From NCBI GenBank assembly GCA_963693285.1, contig OY848917.1, forward strand, positions 6,582,118 to 6,646,117: DNA of 64,000 nucleotides, in the 5' to 3' direction. Source of the DNA: Xestospongia muta. Its lineage: Eukaryota > Porifera > Demospongiae > Haplosclerida > Petrosiidae. Below are positions 12,580 through 23,559 of this stretch, piece by piece. A program made the translations under genes and the position numbers. Every line of letters begins with the position of its first letter. Position 1 is the stretch's first letter. Below the pieces are notes generated by a model, which was given only the letters and a program-made list of their open reading frames with translations, was not told where the DNA came from and did not search any database.

Positions 12580-12790
12580 AGTAAAATACTAAAATATACT
12601 AACACAATAAAAATACAAAGAATTATCACTAAACTTTTTAGCTAAAGTTTTCTGCTGATAAATGTGTGTGTAAACAGTAGACATGCAATTATTAATATTT
12701 CCTACATATAGCAGAGACCTAGACATGTCAGTTGTATTGCTAGCACATATGGTGCCATGAAAAGCTACAAGAATGCTATTAGGATCAAAA

Positions 12791-12795
12791 GTAAC
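12791..12795. repeat. Target-site duplication GTAAC (left) of gypsy element 1
   Basis: GTAAC lies directly before the left LTR (TGTGAG...) and again at 17055-17059 directly after the right LTR (...CAACA). A 5-bp duplication is the usual size for Ty3/gypsy integrase. Confidence 0.85.
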
Positions 12796-12939
12796 TGTGA
12801 GATATTCATGTATTCAGTTACTATTATTATTATTCATTCTGTAACTTATAAAATATGGCTATAAATATGTATGTATTTTTAATAATAGTTGCCAGACTCA
12901 ACGGTTAACTAAATTGCGTGCTATTTCGGCCACACAACA
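12796..12939 (+). repeat. Left LTR of gypsy element 1
   Basis: Starts TGTGAGATATTC and ends CACACAACA (TG...CA ends). It is shorter than the right LTR because of an internal deletion after ACTTATAAA. Confidence 0.9.
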
Positions 12940-12940
12940 T

Positions 12941-12953
12941 TGGCGACGAGGAT
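12941..12953 (+). promoter_or_regulatory. Primer-binding site of gypsy element 1
   Basis: TGGCGACGAGGAT follows the LTR after one base. The same 13-mer at the same spacing occurs in gypsy element 2. The complement would be a tRNA 3' end with discriminator G before CCA, which suits a serine tRNA. This is an inference. Confidence 0.65.
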
Positions 12954-13860
12954 ATGGCAACTCATTGTACAATCTCTCCATTCGATCCAGAGAAGGAGCA
13001 ATGGAACTGCTACTCAGAAAGATTGCACTTCTACTTTGAAGCCAACTGCAATAACGGAGATGGACCAAAAGAGAGCGATCCTTTTGATCATTGTTGGGCC
13101 TGCTACTTACCAACTGCTTAAAAGTCTGGTGCAACCGAATAAGCCCAAAAAGAAGACTTACCATGAGCTCAAGGAGCTACTAGAAACATATCACCAGAAG
13201 CCCTCTGCCATCGTTCAACGTTTCAGGTTCCACACTAGGGTGAGGCAACCTGGAGAATCTGTTGCTACTTATGTCGCAGCACTCAGTGCAATAGGCGAGC
13301 ACTGTGATTTCAAGGATACGCTGGACCTCATGATTCGCAATCGTTTGGTCTGTGGGATCAACGACGCACGTATTCAAGAAGGTTACTTCAGGGAGAAACC
13401 CTAACTTATGCTGATGTAATCAAGATAGCTCAAGCTGTAGAGGTTGCAGCTAAAGATATCCAAGACTTAAGTCAACAAGGACAATATACTCCGAGATCTC
13501 CGGATGTAAACCAAATGTCTACTGTTCAGTGTTATAGGTGTGGTAGGAACCATTATGCTACCCAGTGTAGTTTCAAAGAAAACACTTGTCACACTTGCAA
13601 AAAGAAAGGGCATCTTGCAAGAATGTGGAGGAGTTGTAAGAAAGGATCACTCCCGCAAGGGTCAACTCATCCGCATAAACAGGTCAGTGCCCATTCCAAT
13701 AAGAAGCCTTCGTCTGGAGGTCAGAGACAGAAACACTCAGCACATGTTCTGGATCAATACGAGCCTCATCAGGACATTGCTTCATCAACAAGTCCCTCCT
13801 GTGAAACTTCAGACTACCCCCTGTTTACACTACCTGGGAACGTGACACCATTGTGGTTAC
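12954..13860 (+). pseudogene. Gypsy element 1 gag (broken)
   Basis: Starts at ATG 12954. A Gag capsid-like region follows (SPFDPEKEQW near the N-terminus, later GESVATYVAAL and RLVCGI), then two zinc knuckles near 13535-13640. A frameshift near 13070 and a stop near 13402 break the capsid part. The first knuckle has CX2CX3HX4C spacing, one residue short of the norm. In the second knuckle the third expected Cys is Trp. The product would have packaged the element RNA. Homologous to gag of gypsy element 2 (31115-31770). Confidence 0.8.
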
Positions 13861-14110
13861 AGTGAAAGTAAACAAGGTGGACCTCCAAATGGTGGTAGAC
13901 ACAGGGGTATCACTCTCTCTTATAAGTGAAAAAACTTATTCCAGTATTTCAAGTATACTAGGCCCTCTGACTCCCTCAGATGTGATACTCACTACTTACA
14001 CAGGAGAGAAACGTTTCCCTTTAGGTTACGTCACCGTTTACTTACTCAACACAGCATCAGTCATTGACATTGCTAGTAGTACCAGGTGATGGTCCATCTC
14101 TCCTAGGATG
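13853..14110 (+). pseudogene. Gypsy element 1 aspartic protease domain (broken)
   Basis: The retropepsin active-site motif is visible as VVDTGVSLSLIS, with Val where Ala is usual (DTGAS). The downstream frame changes near 14065-14090, so it is not continuous with the reverse transcriptase. It would have processed the Gag-Pol polyprotein. Confidence 0.75.
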
Positions 14111-14238
14111 GAACTGGCTTGAAAAGATTAAGATAAATGTGTCAGATCTAAAGCTAGTCTCATCTCCTTTTCTCACTTTAAATCAAGTTCTTGGTCAACA
14201 TTCAAAAATATTCACTTCAGGAGTCAGAAAACTAAAGG

Positions 14239-15074
14239 ATGTTACAGCCAAAATTCATATTAATCCAGAGGCACAACCACGTTTTTCAGGGCACGCCCAA
14301 TCCCTCACTCATTGAAAGAAAAAGTTGCAAAAGAGCTTTAACATCTTCAGGACATGCAGATTATCACTCCTGTGAAGCACTTAGAATGGGCAGCCCCCAT
14401 CATACCGGTGGTGAAATCCGATGGTACCATTCGTCTATGTTGGGACTACAAAGTTATGATTAACCCAGTCCTCATCCCTGATACCTACCCACTCCCTCGT
14501 GTAGAGGACCTGTTCACAGCTCTTTCAGGAGGCAAGGTCTTCTCCAAACTGAACCTAAGCCATGCCTACCTTCAGGTACCTCTAGACAACATTTCCAAGA
14601 ACTCACCACTATCAATACTCCAAAGGGTCTTTTCCAATATGAATGATTACCTTTTGGGATCCGTCAGCTCCTTCACTGTTCCAAAGGATTATGGAAACCT
14701 TATTAAGTGACATAAATCATGTATGTGTTTATTTAGATGACATTCTCGTTGCAGGTACTAACAAAGACGATCATCTTCAGAACCTACATCGAGTTCTCAA
14801 ACGTCTGGAAAGTGCAGGACTAATGTTAAAAAAGTCTAAATGCAAGTTTTTCATCTCCTCTGTAGAGTACCTTGGTCATGTCATTGATGCTAATGGCCTC
14901 CATCCTTCTGAGTCAAAGGTCAGAGCTATCAAGGAGGCACTATGCCCTACAAATGTCACAGAGCTAAGACCCTTCCTTAGACCACTCAACTTTTATCACA
15001 AGTTCCTACCAGATCTCGCTACAGTTCTTGCACCCTTATATAAATTATTACTAAAAGATACCAAGTGGATGTAG
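14239..15074 (+). pseudogene. Gypsy element 1 reverse transcriptase domain (broken)
   Basis: Recognisable RT blocks: ITPVKHLEWAAPIIPV, DGTIRLCWDYK, DTYPLPRVEDLF, the KLNLSHAY block, the catalytic YLDD motif (near 14732-14745), then LGHVIDANG and LRPFLRPLNFYHKFLP. The region is split over at least three frames, with breaks near 14330 and 14620-14690 and a stop at 15072. Two RT Asp residues survive in YLDD. In the first catalytic block the usual Asp is Asn (KLNLSHAY). Confidence 0.85.
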
Positions 15075-15705
15075 TCTCAAGCACAGGAAGAAGCTTTTAA
15101 TCAAGCAAAATCCTTACTTCAGTCATCCTCTTTGCTGGTACATTATGATGACTAGAAACTTCTAGTCTTATCATGTGACGTCTCACCATATGGACTAGGT
15201 GTGGTGCTAAGTCATCGCATGGATGACAACACGGAGAAACCAATTGCATTTGTTTCTCGAACTCTCTCTAAACCAGAAAAGAAGTACTCTCAATTAGACA
15301 AAGAGGCACTAGCTATTATATTTGCTGTAAGAAAGTTTCGTGATTATTTATTGGAAGACACTTCATTCTCTATATTCTAACCACAAGCCACTTGAATACC
15401 TCCTGAGTGAGAAACACCAAATCCCAACAATGGCATCTTCCCATATTCAACGATGGGCTATCATACTCTCAACTTACTCTTATACTATTAGATACAAGCC
15501 AGGGACTCATGTTGCTAATGCAGATGCTTTAAGCAGACTGCCCCTCCCTGACAAACTTGATTCTGTCCCAGTACCAGCTGATGTCCAGCAAATGTTAAAT
15601 CATCTTTCAGAGTGTATTATTCATGTTGATCAAATCAAAAAATTGACTGATGAAGACCCTACTCTCTCTCTCATGTTCGAAGGATTGTTGAAACTAGTCA
15701 TATAG
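15075..15705 (+). pseudogene. Gypsy element 1 RNase H domain (broken)
   Basis: Reads through [15 protein letters not shown], the [16 protein letters not shown] block, [17 protein letters not shown] and [10 protein letters not shown], all typical of Ty3/gypsy RNase H. Stops occur at the start of the domain (TAG at 15072, and again near 15152), and the frame shifts around 15340. The ORF ends at 15705. Confidence 0.8.
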
Positions 15706-16540
15706 TACCTGAAACTTCACCCAAGTTACAACCATTTGTTCAGTGTTACACTGAATTAAGTGTCTTAGAAGGCTGTCTCCTCAGAGGATCTCGAATTTTT
15801 ATTCCTCCTCAAGGTAGAAAGACTATCCTCTCTCAACTTCATGATACTCATCCCAGTATCACAAGAATGAAACACCTTGCTAGAGCGTATGTCTGGTGGC
15901 CAGGCCTAGATAAAGAGATTGAGCATACCGTAAAGAACTGTAACATCTGTCAGATGAATCGTGTATCCCCACCTAAAAACATCATTCACCTGTGGGAATG
16001 TCCACCAACCCCATGGACTAGAGTTCATGTGGATCACGCCAGACCATTTTTAGGTAAATATTATTTTATCCTTGTAGATGCATTCTCTCGGTGGATAGAA
16101 GTTGACATTATTGACTCCACCTCTGCCACAAGCACAATCAATGTACTGCATAAATTTTTTTCTACTCATGGTTTACCTAAACAACTGGTCCCTGCCTTCA
16201 CAAGTAATGAGTTTCGAGTCTTCATGGAAAAGAATGGCATTCGTCATTCTCTCACTTCTCCATACCGCCCAAGTTCTAAGGAATTAGCTGAACAAGCACT
16301 ACAGACATTCTAATCTGCCATGAAGAAGTTAGAAGGACCAATAAATATGAGAATCTCTCGTTTTCACCTACGGTATCGTGTAACTCGCCAATCAACAACA
16401 GGTCTTACCCCCTCAGAACTACTAATGGGTAGAAGACTACATACAATCTCATACATCCTGATCTCTCTGACAAAATTGAACAGAAACAGTCAAGATTCCT
16501 CAACCTCATCAAAAAGTTTGTATTTTCTCTACAGGAGATA
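15706..16540 (+). pseudogene. Gypsy element 1 integrase (broken, catalytic residues lost)
   Basis: The zinc-binding part is partly seen (MKHLARAYVWWPGLD, CNICQMN), then the core domain (HVDHARPFLGKYYFILVDAF, then HGLPKQLVPAF). At the usual second catalytic Asp position (SDNG in relatives, intact in element 2) the protein reads VPAFTS. The catalytic Glu context is altered (SKELAEQA). A stop follows at 16311. The loss of the D-D-E triad shows it could not integrate. Confidence 0.8.
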
Positions 16541-16862
16541 AAATTTATGCCAAGAACTACTCGAGATCACCTTTATGGATACCTGATACTATTGTGAAAG
16601 TCACAGGTCCTCAATCATACCATGTGGAAACAGAAAAGTTCGTAGACATGCTGACCAATTACGTCCCAGAAGTCTTGAAGCTCCAAAACAACCTACTCAA
16701 ATTTTTGATAATGATTTTGATTTTCCAACAAGAACTCCTTTATGAACTGATACTACTGATCAACCGTCTCCTACACCATCACCTACTTCTACTGTTCCCT
16801 TACGACGCTCAAATCAAGGAAAGACGACCACCAGAACAGTTCAGCCCATACATTTCATCTTA

Positions 16863-16874
16863 AAGGGGGAGGAG
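16863..16874 (+). promoter_or_regulatory. Polypurine tract of gypsy element 1
   Basis: AAGGGGGAGGAG lies directly before the right LTR, the expected second-strand priming site. Confidence 0.8.
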
Positions 16875-17054
16875 TGTGAGATATTCATGTATTCAGTTAC
16901 TATTATTATTATTCATTCTGTAACTTATAAATATTCATATATATATATGCCTATAAATGGCATGTTTTTTTAATAATAATCAGTTAGTTTGTTGGTTAGT
17001 TGCTAGACTCAACGGTTAACTAAATTGCGTGCTATTTCGGCCGCCCACACAACA
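16875..17054 (+). repeat. Right LTR of gypsy element 1
   Basis: 180 bp, TGTGAGATATTC to CACACAACA, followed by GTAAC (17055-17059). It has an extra segment with ATATATATATGCC and AGTTAGTTTGTTGGTTAG that the left LTR lacks. Confidence 0.9.
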
Positions 17055-17059
17055 GTAAC

Positions 17060-17470
17060 TTGAAAGATCCAAATATCATTAATTCATTATGCTTTTATCA
17101 ATAATAAATCTCCTCTAATATGCGTAGCATTGTTATTTATATACAACGTAAATGTATGATGAAACAATATTAGAAAATTATTTCCATGAAATGAAATTCT
17201 TTCACTTTTGTTGCTAGTATTATTAACAGAGGAGTTGTTTATGCCTTTGATAATAATTACTGAGTCTATAACTAGAGTTTCATTTACATCATTATTTTCA
17301 TTTAATCCACTTATAGTAACATTGTTTACTGAATACGAACCAGAGCTAAAGCAGTGATCATGGTTGTAGTAAATAAATGATGGATTGCGAAAGGATACAC
17401 AATTGTTACATTCACCATTATAAATGCAATGTAGGCTCCAATGCCAGTAGTTCGACTCTTAAGGATGTTC
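17060..17470 (-). pseudogene. Degraded Asn-rich ectodomain fragment, split by gypsy element 1
   Basis: The minus strand has an open stretch with secreted, Asn/Ser-rich, repetitive sequence (for example NNVTISGLNENND, SVNNTSNK and the Cys-containing YNHDHCFSSG), like beta-helix ectodomains, but it is not a copy of the main family. It ends in two adjacent stops near 17095. The same frame resumes across the retrotransposon at 12795 down to about 12600 (VAFHGTICASN and beyond), so the element inserted into this relic. The original gene and its relation to the fibrinogen relic at 12035-12579 are uncertain. Confidence 0.45.
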
Positions 17471-18200
17471 CTATTCCTATGAATCTAATTTACAGTTCAA
17501 TTTAATATTTCTACTCAATACATGCTGCACTTCATTTAGTTAAATCCTTATATGTATGAAGTAATCACAGCACCTGCACCAGCACCAAAATATGTGCTGT
17601 AATGTATTGTGATTAGGCTATCAGCATATTGAAGTACTTTGGAAACAACATTAGAGTTTAATAATGCTTGCTACTATACCAATTTGTATAGTTAAACCAC
17701 TGTAAGAAGCAGAAGCCATGTTTGATAAGATCAATGTTACACTACATTACCTACCATAACTACTGTTAAGTTTGGATATTGAAACAGCAAGTACGCTACA
17801 CTACCTGTTATTAATACAACCACATCAGCAACAAATAAGGCAGTGCTGCCATAGGCACTAGTTTATTGGAGAGCAAATAGTAATCATAATAATAATAATA
17901 GCTAAGCAATCATCATGGTTGTAGTAAATAAATGATGGATTGTGAAAGGAATACACAATTATTACATTCTCAATTAATGGTGAATCCTTGTGTGTCTGCC
18001 GTGTCTAAGCACTATATTCCTGCTAAATCATTGGCTGTTGCTATGGACTTCTTAGATGTATTTTCATTGGTTGTTGTATTGTATATATAGCTTGGTTTTG
18101 TTTGTTGATTATTAGTATTGGTTGTCCAGACAAGTATAAAGTCTGAAATGTCCTTTCACAGTTCACTAAATGTAAATTTCTTAACAATTAAAATGAAAAA
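17471..18200. other. Decayed sequence with a local duplication
   Basis: No intact gene. About 65 bp at 17335-17400 (ATGGTTGTAGTAAATAAATG and on) is repeated at 17905-17970, suggesting tandem duplication of the relic upstream. Short minus-strand pieces look like a degraded repetitive ectodomain with FGAGAGAVI-type glycine-rich turns, but frames are broken throughout. Confidence 0.35.
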
Positions 18201-18353
18201 GTCATAACAATTTAACAAAAACATTATGAACAAAAGTGCCATTTTTAAAAGTGCTCTTGGTTAACTACCAAATAATAATAATACAAACACTTTCTTTTAT
18301 AGTAAGTAAAATGTAAAAGGATCTTCTGCACTTATATCATTTCAAGTCTCCAG

Positions 18354-21300
18354 TTACCATTCTTCATATTGAAAAGAGTCATCATCTCGTAGCAGTGGCA
18401 TCAGATTATTTTGTGACCTAACTCTTGTCTTTCTAACAATTTTCATGATACTCATGCAGTTAATTTTAATAGAAAGAAAATGCATGCATTTTCTAATACA
18501 ATGAAAACGACTCATTGATAAATAACTATGATATAACAGGATGACAAAGAATGTGGCAAAGCTGAGAACAATCATAATTGTTGTTACTATTGTGGTAGTA
18601 GTTTCTGATGAGCTGTAGGCGAGATATGTAACAAAATGAAACACAAGAAGTACCATAAACCACACGTCTAGTGCATTTAAGATCCTACTCTTAAATGGTA
18701 AGAATGCATTTTCTGCTAAAGTAAATGACCCCAATATAATAAGTGACAGTACAAGCTGTAGAGTCATGTTATTACCTTGAAGAACAGCATTTACAATGTA
18801 GACAAGAGACAGAACTATTAGTCTTAAACCAAACCAGTATCTTAAATTGTCTTTGTAAGGTCCATGAATAGCATCAATAAATGGACGAAAGTACTTGGAA
18901 ATAAAACGACTTCTTAACATCTTAACTCCAAACAATCCAACCAATGTAAAAGGTATAATAAAAAGGAAGAGCACTGTTATGCTAATACACAATAGTGCAA
19001 TATGGAAAGGATTCTGACCATAAATAACACTGCCATCACTAAACCAAACCAGTAATTCACCAGAGCTATTAGTGCTATTAAAATGGATATATGCTGGTGT
19101 GAGAACACGTAATGATATGGATAAAAGATCTGAGTAGGAGATGTACATTAATGTTACAAGTACTTGTACAGAGGACCCAACAATAAGGTTAGCAATCCTG
19201 GTAGAACACCGACTTAAAAGAACAATGACAGCAACCATTAAGCAAAAATAAAATGGAAAAAAGTATGTTACAGCAGTCTTCTCTAGCTCATTAAGATCAC
19301 TCTTTATGCACACAGGTATATTCCATTGATATTTGATGGAAGTAAGAAAATACACCATATATTGTAAATGTGTGTTCTTGATACTCACTTCAGAAGATGG
19401 TATAGCATATGGCCATATAATATTTAGCCAAAATATAAAACCTCCAAGTGTACCCAAGTCAATTGTCAATCTCAAACTAAACAACACTAATACATACACT
19501 ATACCACCTAGTATACCAAATGATATAGCAAATACAGAATGTAGTGTATTAGAACACTGGTAACAATCAGTGCTCCCTAAGACAATACTGTAGCCCTCTT
19601 TACACTGACCACATAGCCATCCCATACGATTCCCACTACATATAATATCAGGCTGTGTTATAATAATAGTTGTATTTGGTAGACAGTATCCAGGAGGACA
19701 GTGTTCAGTATAACCAATAACTTTTCCATTATCCACAACACCAAGCCATGATTGAGATGGAATATTAATGGTTGATGTATCAATGTTACATTGTGTGATT
19801 CCACACTGTTTTAGAAATGAGCTACATACACATGCTTTGCTTTCACTACTATAGTTAAACCCCGGTGGACAACTTTTTGAAATAAGTTTAACTCTTGTTG
19901 TAGGAACATATCCCACGACCTCAAAGTGTAAATACATTATACCACTAATGCTTTCTGAAAATATTGTAAAATGTAAAGCTGTACAACTGTTGCTATAAAC
20001 AGTTTGAATTTGTTGTAAATTAGGTAGCAGATATGTTACGTCTTCAGACAATGTGTAATGATGGTCATTTAATTTCCAAAGTTTAATAAATGTAGTCATC
20101 CTGGTAAAAATTTGAGCATACGTTGGATTACCATTCAGATCATAAGCTTGTAGACCAATTGTTATGGTTTCACCAGGATAAACTTCAATCTGGCCAGTAT
20201 TATTATTACTGTTATTGACGTTACAACGATAAGTGCTAACAGGTACTGAAGATATTTCACTAAGTCTAACATTATTGTTTTTTGCTTCAAAGTGAAACAA
20301 CGTTTGGTATATAACATTGGAATTTACTTCTTTTAAGTACAACTGTTGACAGTCATACAATGGAGACATGTAGATAGAATTTCCAGCCAATTTAGCAGTA
20401 TTATTTTTAAAAATCATTTTAGCATTTAATTGAGAAATGTTCTGACTTACTACTTGAATACCACATAGTAGGTTGGTTATGGGGAGATTTCTATCCACAT
20501 GTGAGTAAATTGCACCACCATAAAAAGAAGCATGATTATTAACAAAAGAAGCATTAGTTGATTCATGAATAAAAAGATGAGATAATGAATCAAGTCGAAT
20601 AGCAGCTCCGTGGCTTGCTTTGTTGTTAAGAAAGTATAAAGACCCATTCAAATGAATGTCACTGTTGTATGCTTGTATAACTGAGCCAGTTGTGTTCATG
20701 AAATCATTACTTTCTCCATTGATGAAAACAGATTTTGTATTGACAAAAACCAATTTGCCAGAATTAAGAGCTGTGCTTACAGAATTCATCCAAAAAGTCT
20801 GATGCAAGTGAAGAGATTGCAAAACGAGTTCTAAATTTTTATGCCTTGTCGATTCTGAAAGAATAAATGGATTCCTTATTCTAATGTAACTTTGAATATA
20901 ATATAAATGATCTAGGTGTATTCTGAGATTAATGCACTCAGTAGATGAGGTAATAATATGAAGAAATGAATGATTGTATTGATTTGATGAAGTAATGAAA
21001 AAGTCAAAATCATTATTAGTAAAATGATATCCATTATGCCCATCCCTAACATAGCTGTTTGAAATAGTTAATATATCCCATGATGTATGATGGGTACATT
21101 CATTGTTGAAGGTTGAAGTGACCAAGCAACCTATTCTAAATGTGTCAATGTTGCCTTCAATGATGCTATGTTCAAATAAGGAGCTAGTGACTGTAACAGA
21201 AGTATTTTCAACTGGTGCATCATTAACGATAATTGCTAAGCCATCAAAGACACCACCTATATCTTCATACCTATATCCATGTGACAATAGTACATTAGCA

Positions 21301-22103
21301 CTGTAGTTTCCTACGCTAAAGATAACTGTCATACCAGCTGCAAATGCACTAATTGCTTTAGGCTCTTTAGCATCAACTTGAGCTGCAATGTTAATATCAG
21401 TGTATGGTTCAAAGTTGTAATTGCCTTCTATTACTGTCTTGTTTACAACTACATGTCCCTCTAATACTTCTATTCTGTTGTACAAATTACTAAAGTATAC
21501 TATAAGTCCTGATCCACCACAACTGGGAAGAACCTTTTCCAAACATTGAATACTACCAGATGTAGAAGTGATGTTTATATTATTAAGGATAACATTGTTA
21601 TTGATATTAATTAAAAGAATAGCAAAACCATAATAGTTGTTAATGTTAACACCAAACATTGTGATATGAGAGGAATAACTGGCAAACAATGTAACTGACT
21701 GACCCTCATGAAAATAGAAAGCTGTATCATTAGGATATAGAGTACTAGTTGATGGCATAGGTCCTCCACACTGTGTTATATGTACATTTTCAATCATTAA
21801 CCCACTAACATTATAAAAACCAAAGCCAACAGATTCATAACTATTATTATAATGTCTGCAAGTGATATTAGCAGGAGTTATTGATGTACTACGTAAAGTG
21901 ATATTTGAAATGTTACTCACCAAACAAAATGAATCTGCAGACAGGATGTGGTTCACATAAGGAGAGAGGAGTAGCTGAGTGTCTGTTAGAAGAGGATAAT
22001 CTGGATCACAGAGGTATTTGTTTAGATCACTATTTCTTTTTACTGAATGAATATGAGACAGATATTCGGGTAATAGTAACAGAAACAACAGCACATGAAC
22101 CAT
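18354..22103 (-). CDS. Copy G2: intact beta-helix/multi-TM receptor-like protein, 1249 aa
   Basis: Single uninterrupted frame. The frame opens upstream at 22184, but that ATG touches the TATA box at 22185-22197, so it should lie outside the transcript. The ATG at 22103, aligned with the start of copies D and H, precedes the signal peptide. Order: signal peptide (about 1-20), Asn/Ser-rich repetitive ectodomain with many N-X-S/T sites (about 30-740), a Cys-rich module with CPPGF, CPPGYC and WLCGQCKEGY (about 745-850), 8-9 membrane helices (about 855-1195), then a basic tail ending DDDSFQYEEW. A conserved GPYKDNLRYWFGL segment lies between two helices. Predicted plasma-membrane protein with a large outside domain. 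Ligand and function are unknown. The tail lacks the acidic residue of the DxxxLL motif seen in D and H. Confidence 0.88.
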   Translation of the reverse strand: MVHVLLFLLLLPEYLSHIHSVKRNSDLNKYLCDPDYPLLTDTQLLLSPYVNHILSADSFCLVSNISNITLRSTSITPANITCRHYNNSYESVGFGFYNVSGLMIENVHITQCGGPMPSTSTLYPNDTAFYFHEGQSVTLFASYSSHITMFGVNINNYYGFAILLININNNVILNNINITSTSGSIQCLEKVLPSCGGSGLIVYFSNLYNRIEVLEGHVVVNKTVIEGNYNFEPYTDINIAAQVDAKEPKAISAFAAGMTVIFSVGNYSANVLLSHGYRYEDIGGVFDGLAIIVNDAPVENTSVTVTSSLFEHSIIEGNIDTFRIGCLVTSTFNNECTHHTSWDILTISNSYVRDGHNGYHFTNNDFDFFITSSNQYNHSFLHIITSSTECINLRIHLDHLYYIQSYIRIRNPFILSESTRHKNLELVLQSLHLHQTFWMNSVSTALNSGKLVFVNTKSVFINGESNDFMNTTGSVIQAYNSDIHLNGSLYFLNNKASHGAAIRLDSLSHLFIHESTNASFVNNHASFYGGAIYSHVDRNLPITNLLCGIQVVSQNISQLNAKMIFKNNTAKLAGNSIYMSPLYDCQQLYLKEVNSNVIYQTLFHFEAKNNNVRLSEISSVPVSTYRCNVNNSNNNTGQIEVYPGETITIGLQAYDLNGNPTYAQIFTRMTTFIKLWKLNDHHYTLSEDVTYLLPNLQQIQTVYSNSCTALHFTIFSESISGIMYLHFEVVGYVPTTRVKLISKSCPPGFNYSSESKACVCSSFLKQCGITQCNIDTSTINIPSQSWLGVVDNGKVIGYTEHCPPGYCLPNTTIIITQPDIICSGNRMGWLCGQCKEGYSIVLGSTDCYQCSNTLHSVFAISFGILGGIVYVLVLFSLRLTIDLGTLGGFIFWLNIIWPYAIPSSEVSIKNTHLQYMVYFLTSIKYQWNIPVCIKSDLNELEKTAVTYFFPFYFCLMVAVIVLLSRCSTRIANLIVGSSVQVLVTLMYISYSDLLSISLRVLTPAYIHFNSTNSSGELLVWFSDGSVIYGQNPFHIALLCISITVLFLFIIPFTLVGLFGVKMLRSRFISKYFRPFIDAIHGPYKDNLRYWFGLRLIVLSLVYIVNAVLQGNNMTLQLVLSLIILGSFTLAENAFLPFKSRILNALDVWFMVLLVFHFVTYLAYSSSETTTTIVTTIMIVLSFATFFVILLYHSYLSMSRFHCIRKCMHFLSIKINCMSIMKIVRKTRVRSQNNLMPLLRDDDSFQYEEW

Positions 22104-22184
22104 AGTCTTATTTGAGTATGAATAGCTGATTAGTTTCTGAAAGTCTTGTCTTGCGTCTGTCTGTTTAGATGTAATCAGTATCAT

Positions 22185-22197
22185 CTATTTATATAAG
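22185..22197 (-). promoter_or_regulatory. TATA box of copy G2
   Basis: CTTATATAAATAG on the minus strand, about 82 bp before the ATG at 22103. It directly abuts an upstream in-frame ATG at 22184, which therefore should lie upstream of the transcription start. Confidence 0.75.
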
Positions 22198-23130
22198 TTG
22201 GATATTATAACAAAAATCGCATGACATCATTTTTAAGCAACTATCCATTATGACACTATTTTAAGCTAATTTTGATGTTATTTTTATTGATGATGTAATT
22301 ATCAACAGTTTATCAACAGTGCAGCTTGATAATGTAATAACATTAAAGCCATTTTCAACTGTACATATACACAACAAACAGTAGAATTGACAGTTACATA
22401 CTAATTGAACACAGATATGAGAGTTATCACTTACCTATAATAATGACAATAACAATTTTTACATTGGTACTCCAACTAAATAATTGAAGACACATAACAG
22501 CAATCAACTGTGCACCAATGATAAGTTTATATTAAATGGCACCCTGTATTGTATGTATCTCATGTATAAAATAGTGTTTGTTTTTGTGTTGTGGTCAATT
22601 GTTAATTTTCAAACAAAAACAGAGAAATAATAGAAATTTATTATAATCCTGTCTTTTGATCATTGTACACATATGCACAGCCACCATCTACAGAATACTT
22701 AGATCATATTCATTCATTGCTTGGTAACTTTTCCTGTTTGTCATTCAATGTTGATGATGTTTCCGACTTAATTGACAACAAACATCATCACTAGTAAACT
22801 TATTTTGCTTTTATAGAAGAAATGTAAACTGTCAATAAAATAATGCTTTATGTTTGGAAAAGTGAAATAATATAATGATTAGTATATCCATATGGACCCT
22901 CCTGAGAGTTCCTCTTGATCAATCTGGTTACTTAGTGACTAAAGTGTAAGCATTGATAGTTTGGTCTTATGAGTACTATGAGAGTTGGGCGATTTTTGTT
23001 AGATCTGTATTATAGATATAGGGATAAAGTCCATGTAAATGTTTGTGGAGCATTGTCATTATAAAACTCAGAGGCAACATTAGAGTGTCTACATGAAGGA
23101 TAACATTGTTTCAATCAATGTCTTGTGTCT
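22198..23130. other. 5' flank of copy G2
   Basis: Proximal blocks (ATCCATTATGACA, ATTTTAAGC, ATAACATTAAAGCCATTTT, and ACATATACACAACAAACAGT) followed by AT-rich sequence. Matches 43471-44420 upstream of copy D closely. No gene seen. Confidence 0.6.
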
Positions 23131-23530
23131 GCTTGTTTTGATGTAATTAGTATCATCTAGATATATAAGTTAGCTATTACAACAAAAGTCTCGTGACAGG
23201 ACTTTGTAAACAACTGTCCATTATGACAGTATTTTAAGCAAATTTTTGACGTTATTTTGCATTAAGAATTTAAGTATTAACAGCTTGTTAACATGGTAAC
23301 ATGTTAGTTTAGTAACATTAGAGCTATTTGGAAGTGTACACAATCAGTAGTTACATGTTGTTTACTGATAACTGGATGCTATTCCAGAATATTCCACACA
23401 ACAATACACAGAATATATAATTAAACCTGATAGTACAAAGTGTATAATTTAAAATATTAAATGGAAAACAACAAAAACATCTAGTGATATGTATAACATT
23501 CTAGCAGTCTCTATTATTCTGCCAAATTGA
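23131..23530 (-). promoter_or_regulatory. Promoter-like module without a gene, with perfect HSE
   Basis: ATGTAATTAGTATCATCTAG followed by ATATATAAG mirrors the true promoter of G2 (TATCATCTATTTATATAAG), and the downstream blocks come in the same order. It lies about 1 kb upstream of the real promoter. A perfect TTCCAGAATATTC lies at 23382-23394. Confidence 0.5.
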
Positions 23531-23559
23531 TTAGCTATTAAACAAGTACACCCACTCAG

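Larger units (their letters stand above)
12796..17054 (+). mobile_element. Gypsy element 1: complete but decayed Ty3/gypsy LTR retrotransposon
   Basis: The element has two LTRs (12796-12939 and 16875-17054), a primer-binding-site-like TGGCGACGAGGAT one base after the left LTR, gag, and pol in the order protease, reverse transcriptase, RNase H, integrase. A polypurine tract precedes the right LTR, and a 5-bp target duplication flanks it. Every coding domain is interrupted by stops or frameshifts, and the LTRs differ by about 36 bp of indel plus substitutions, so this is an old, immobile insertion. It sits in the minus-strand relic whose pieces are found at 12600-12790 and 17060-17470. Confidence 0.93.

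Noticed and set aside
18354..22103. Bacterial polymorphic outer-membrane or autotransporter origin
   Set aside because: The C-terminal half is a helical multi-pass membrane region and not a beta-barrel. TATA boxes, metazoan-type retrotransposons and FReD relics point to a eukaryote.
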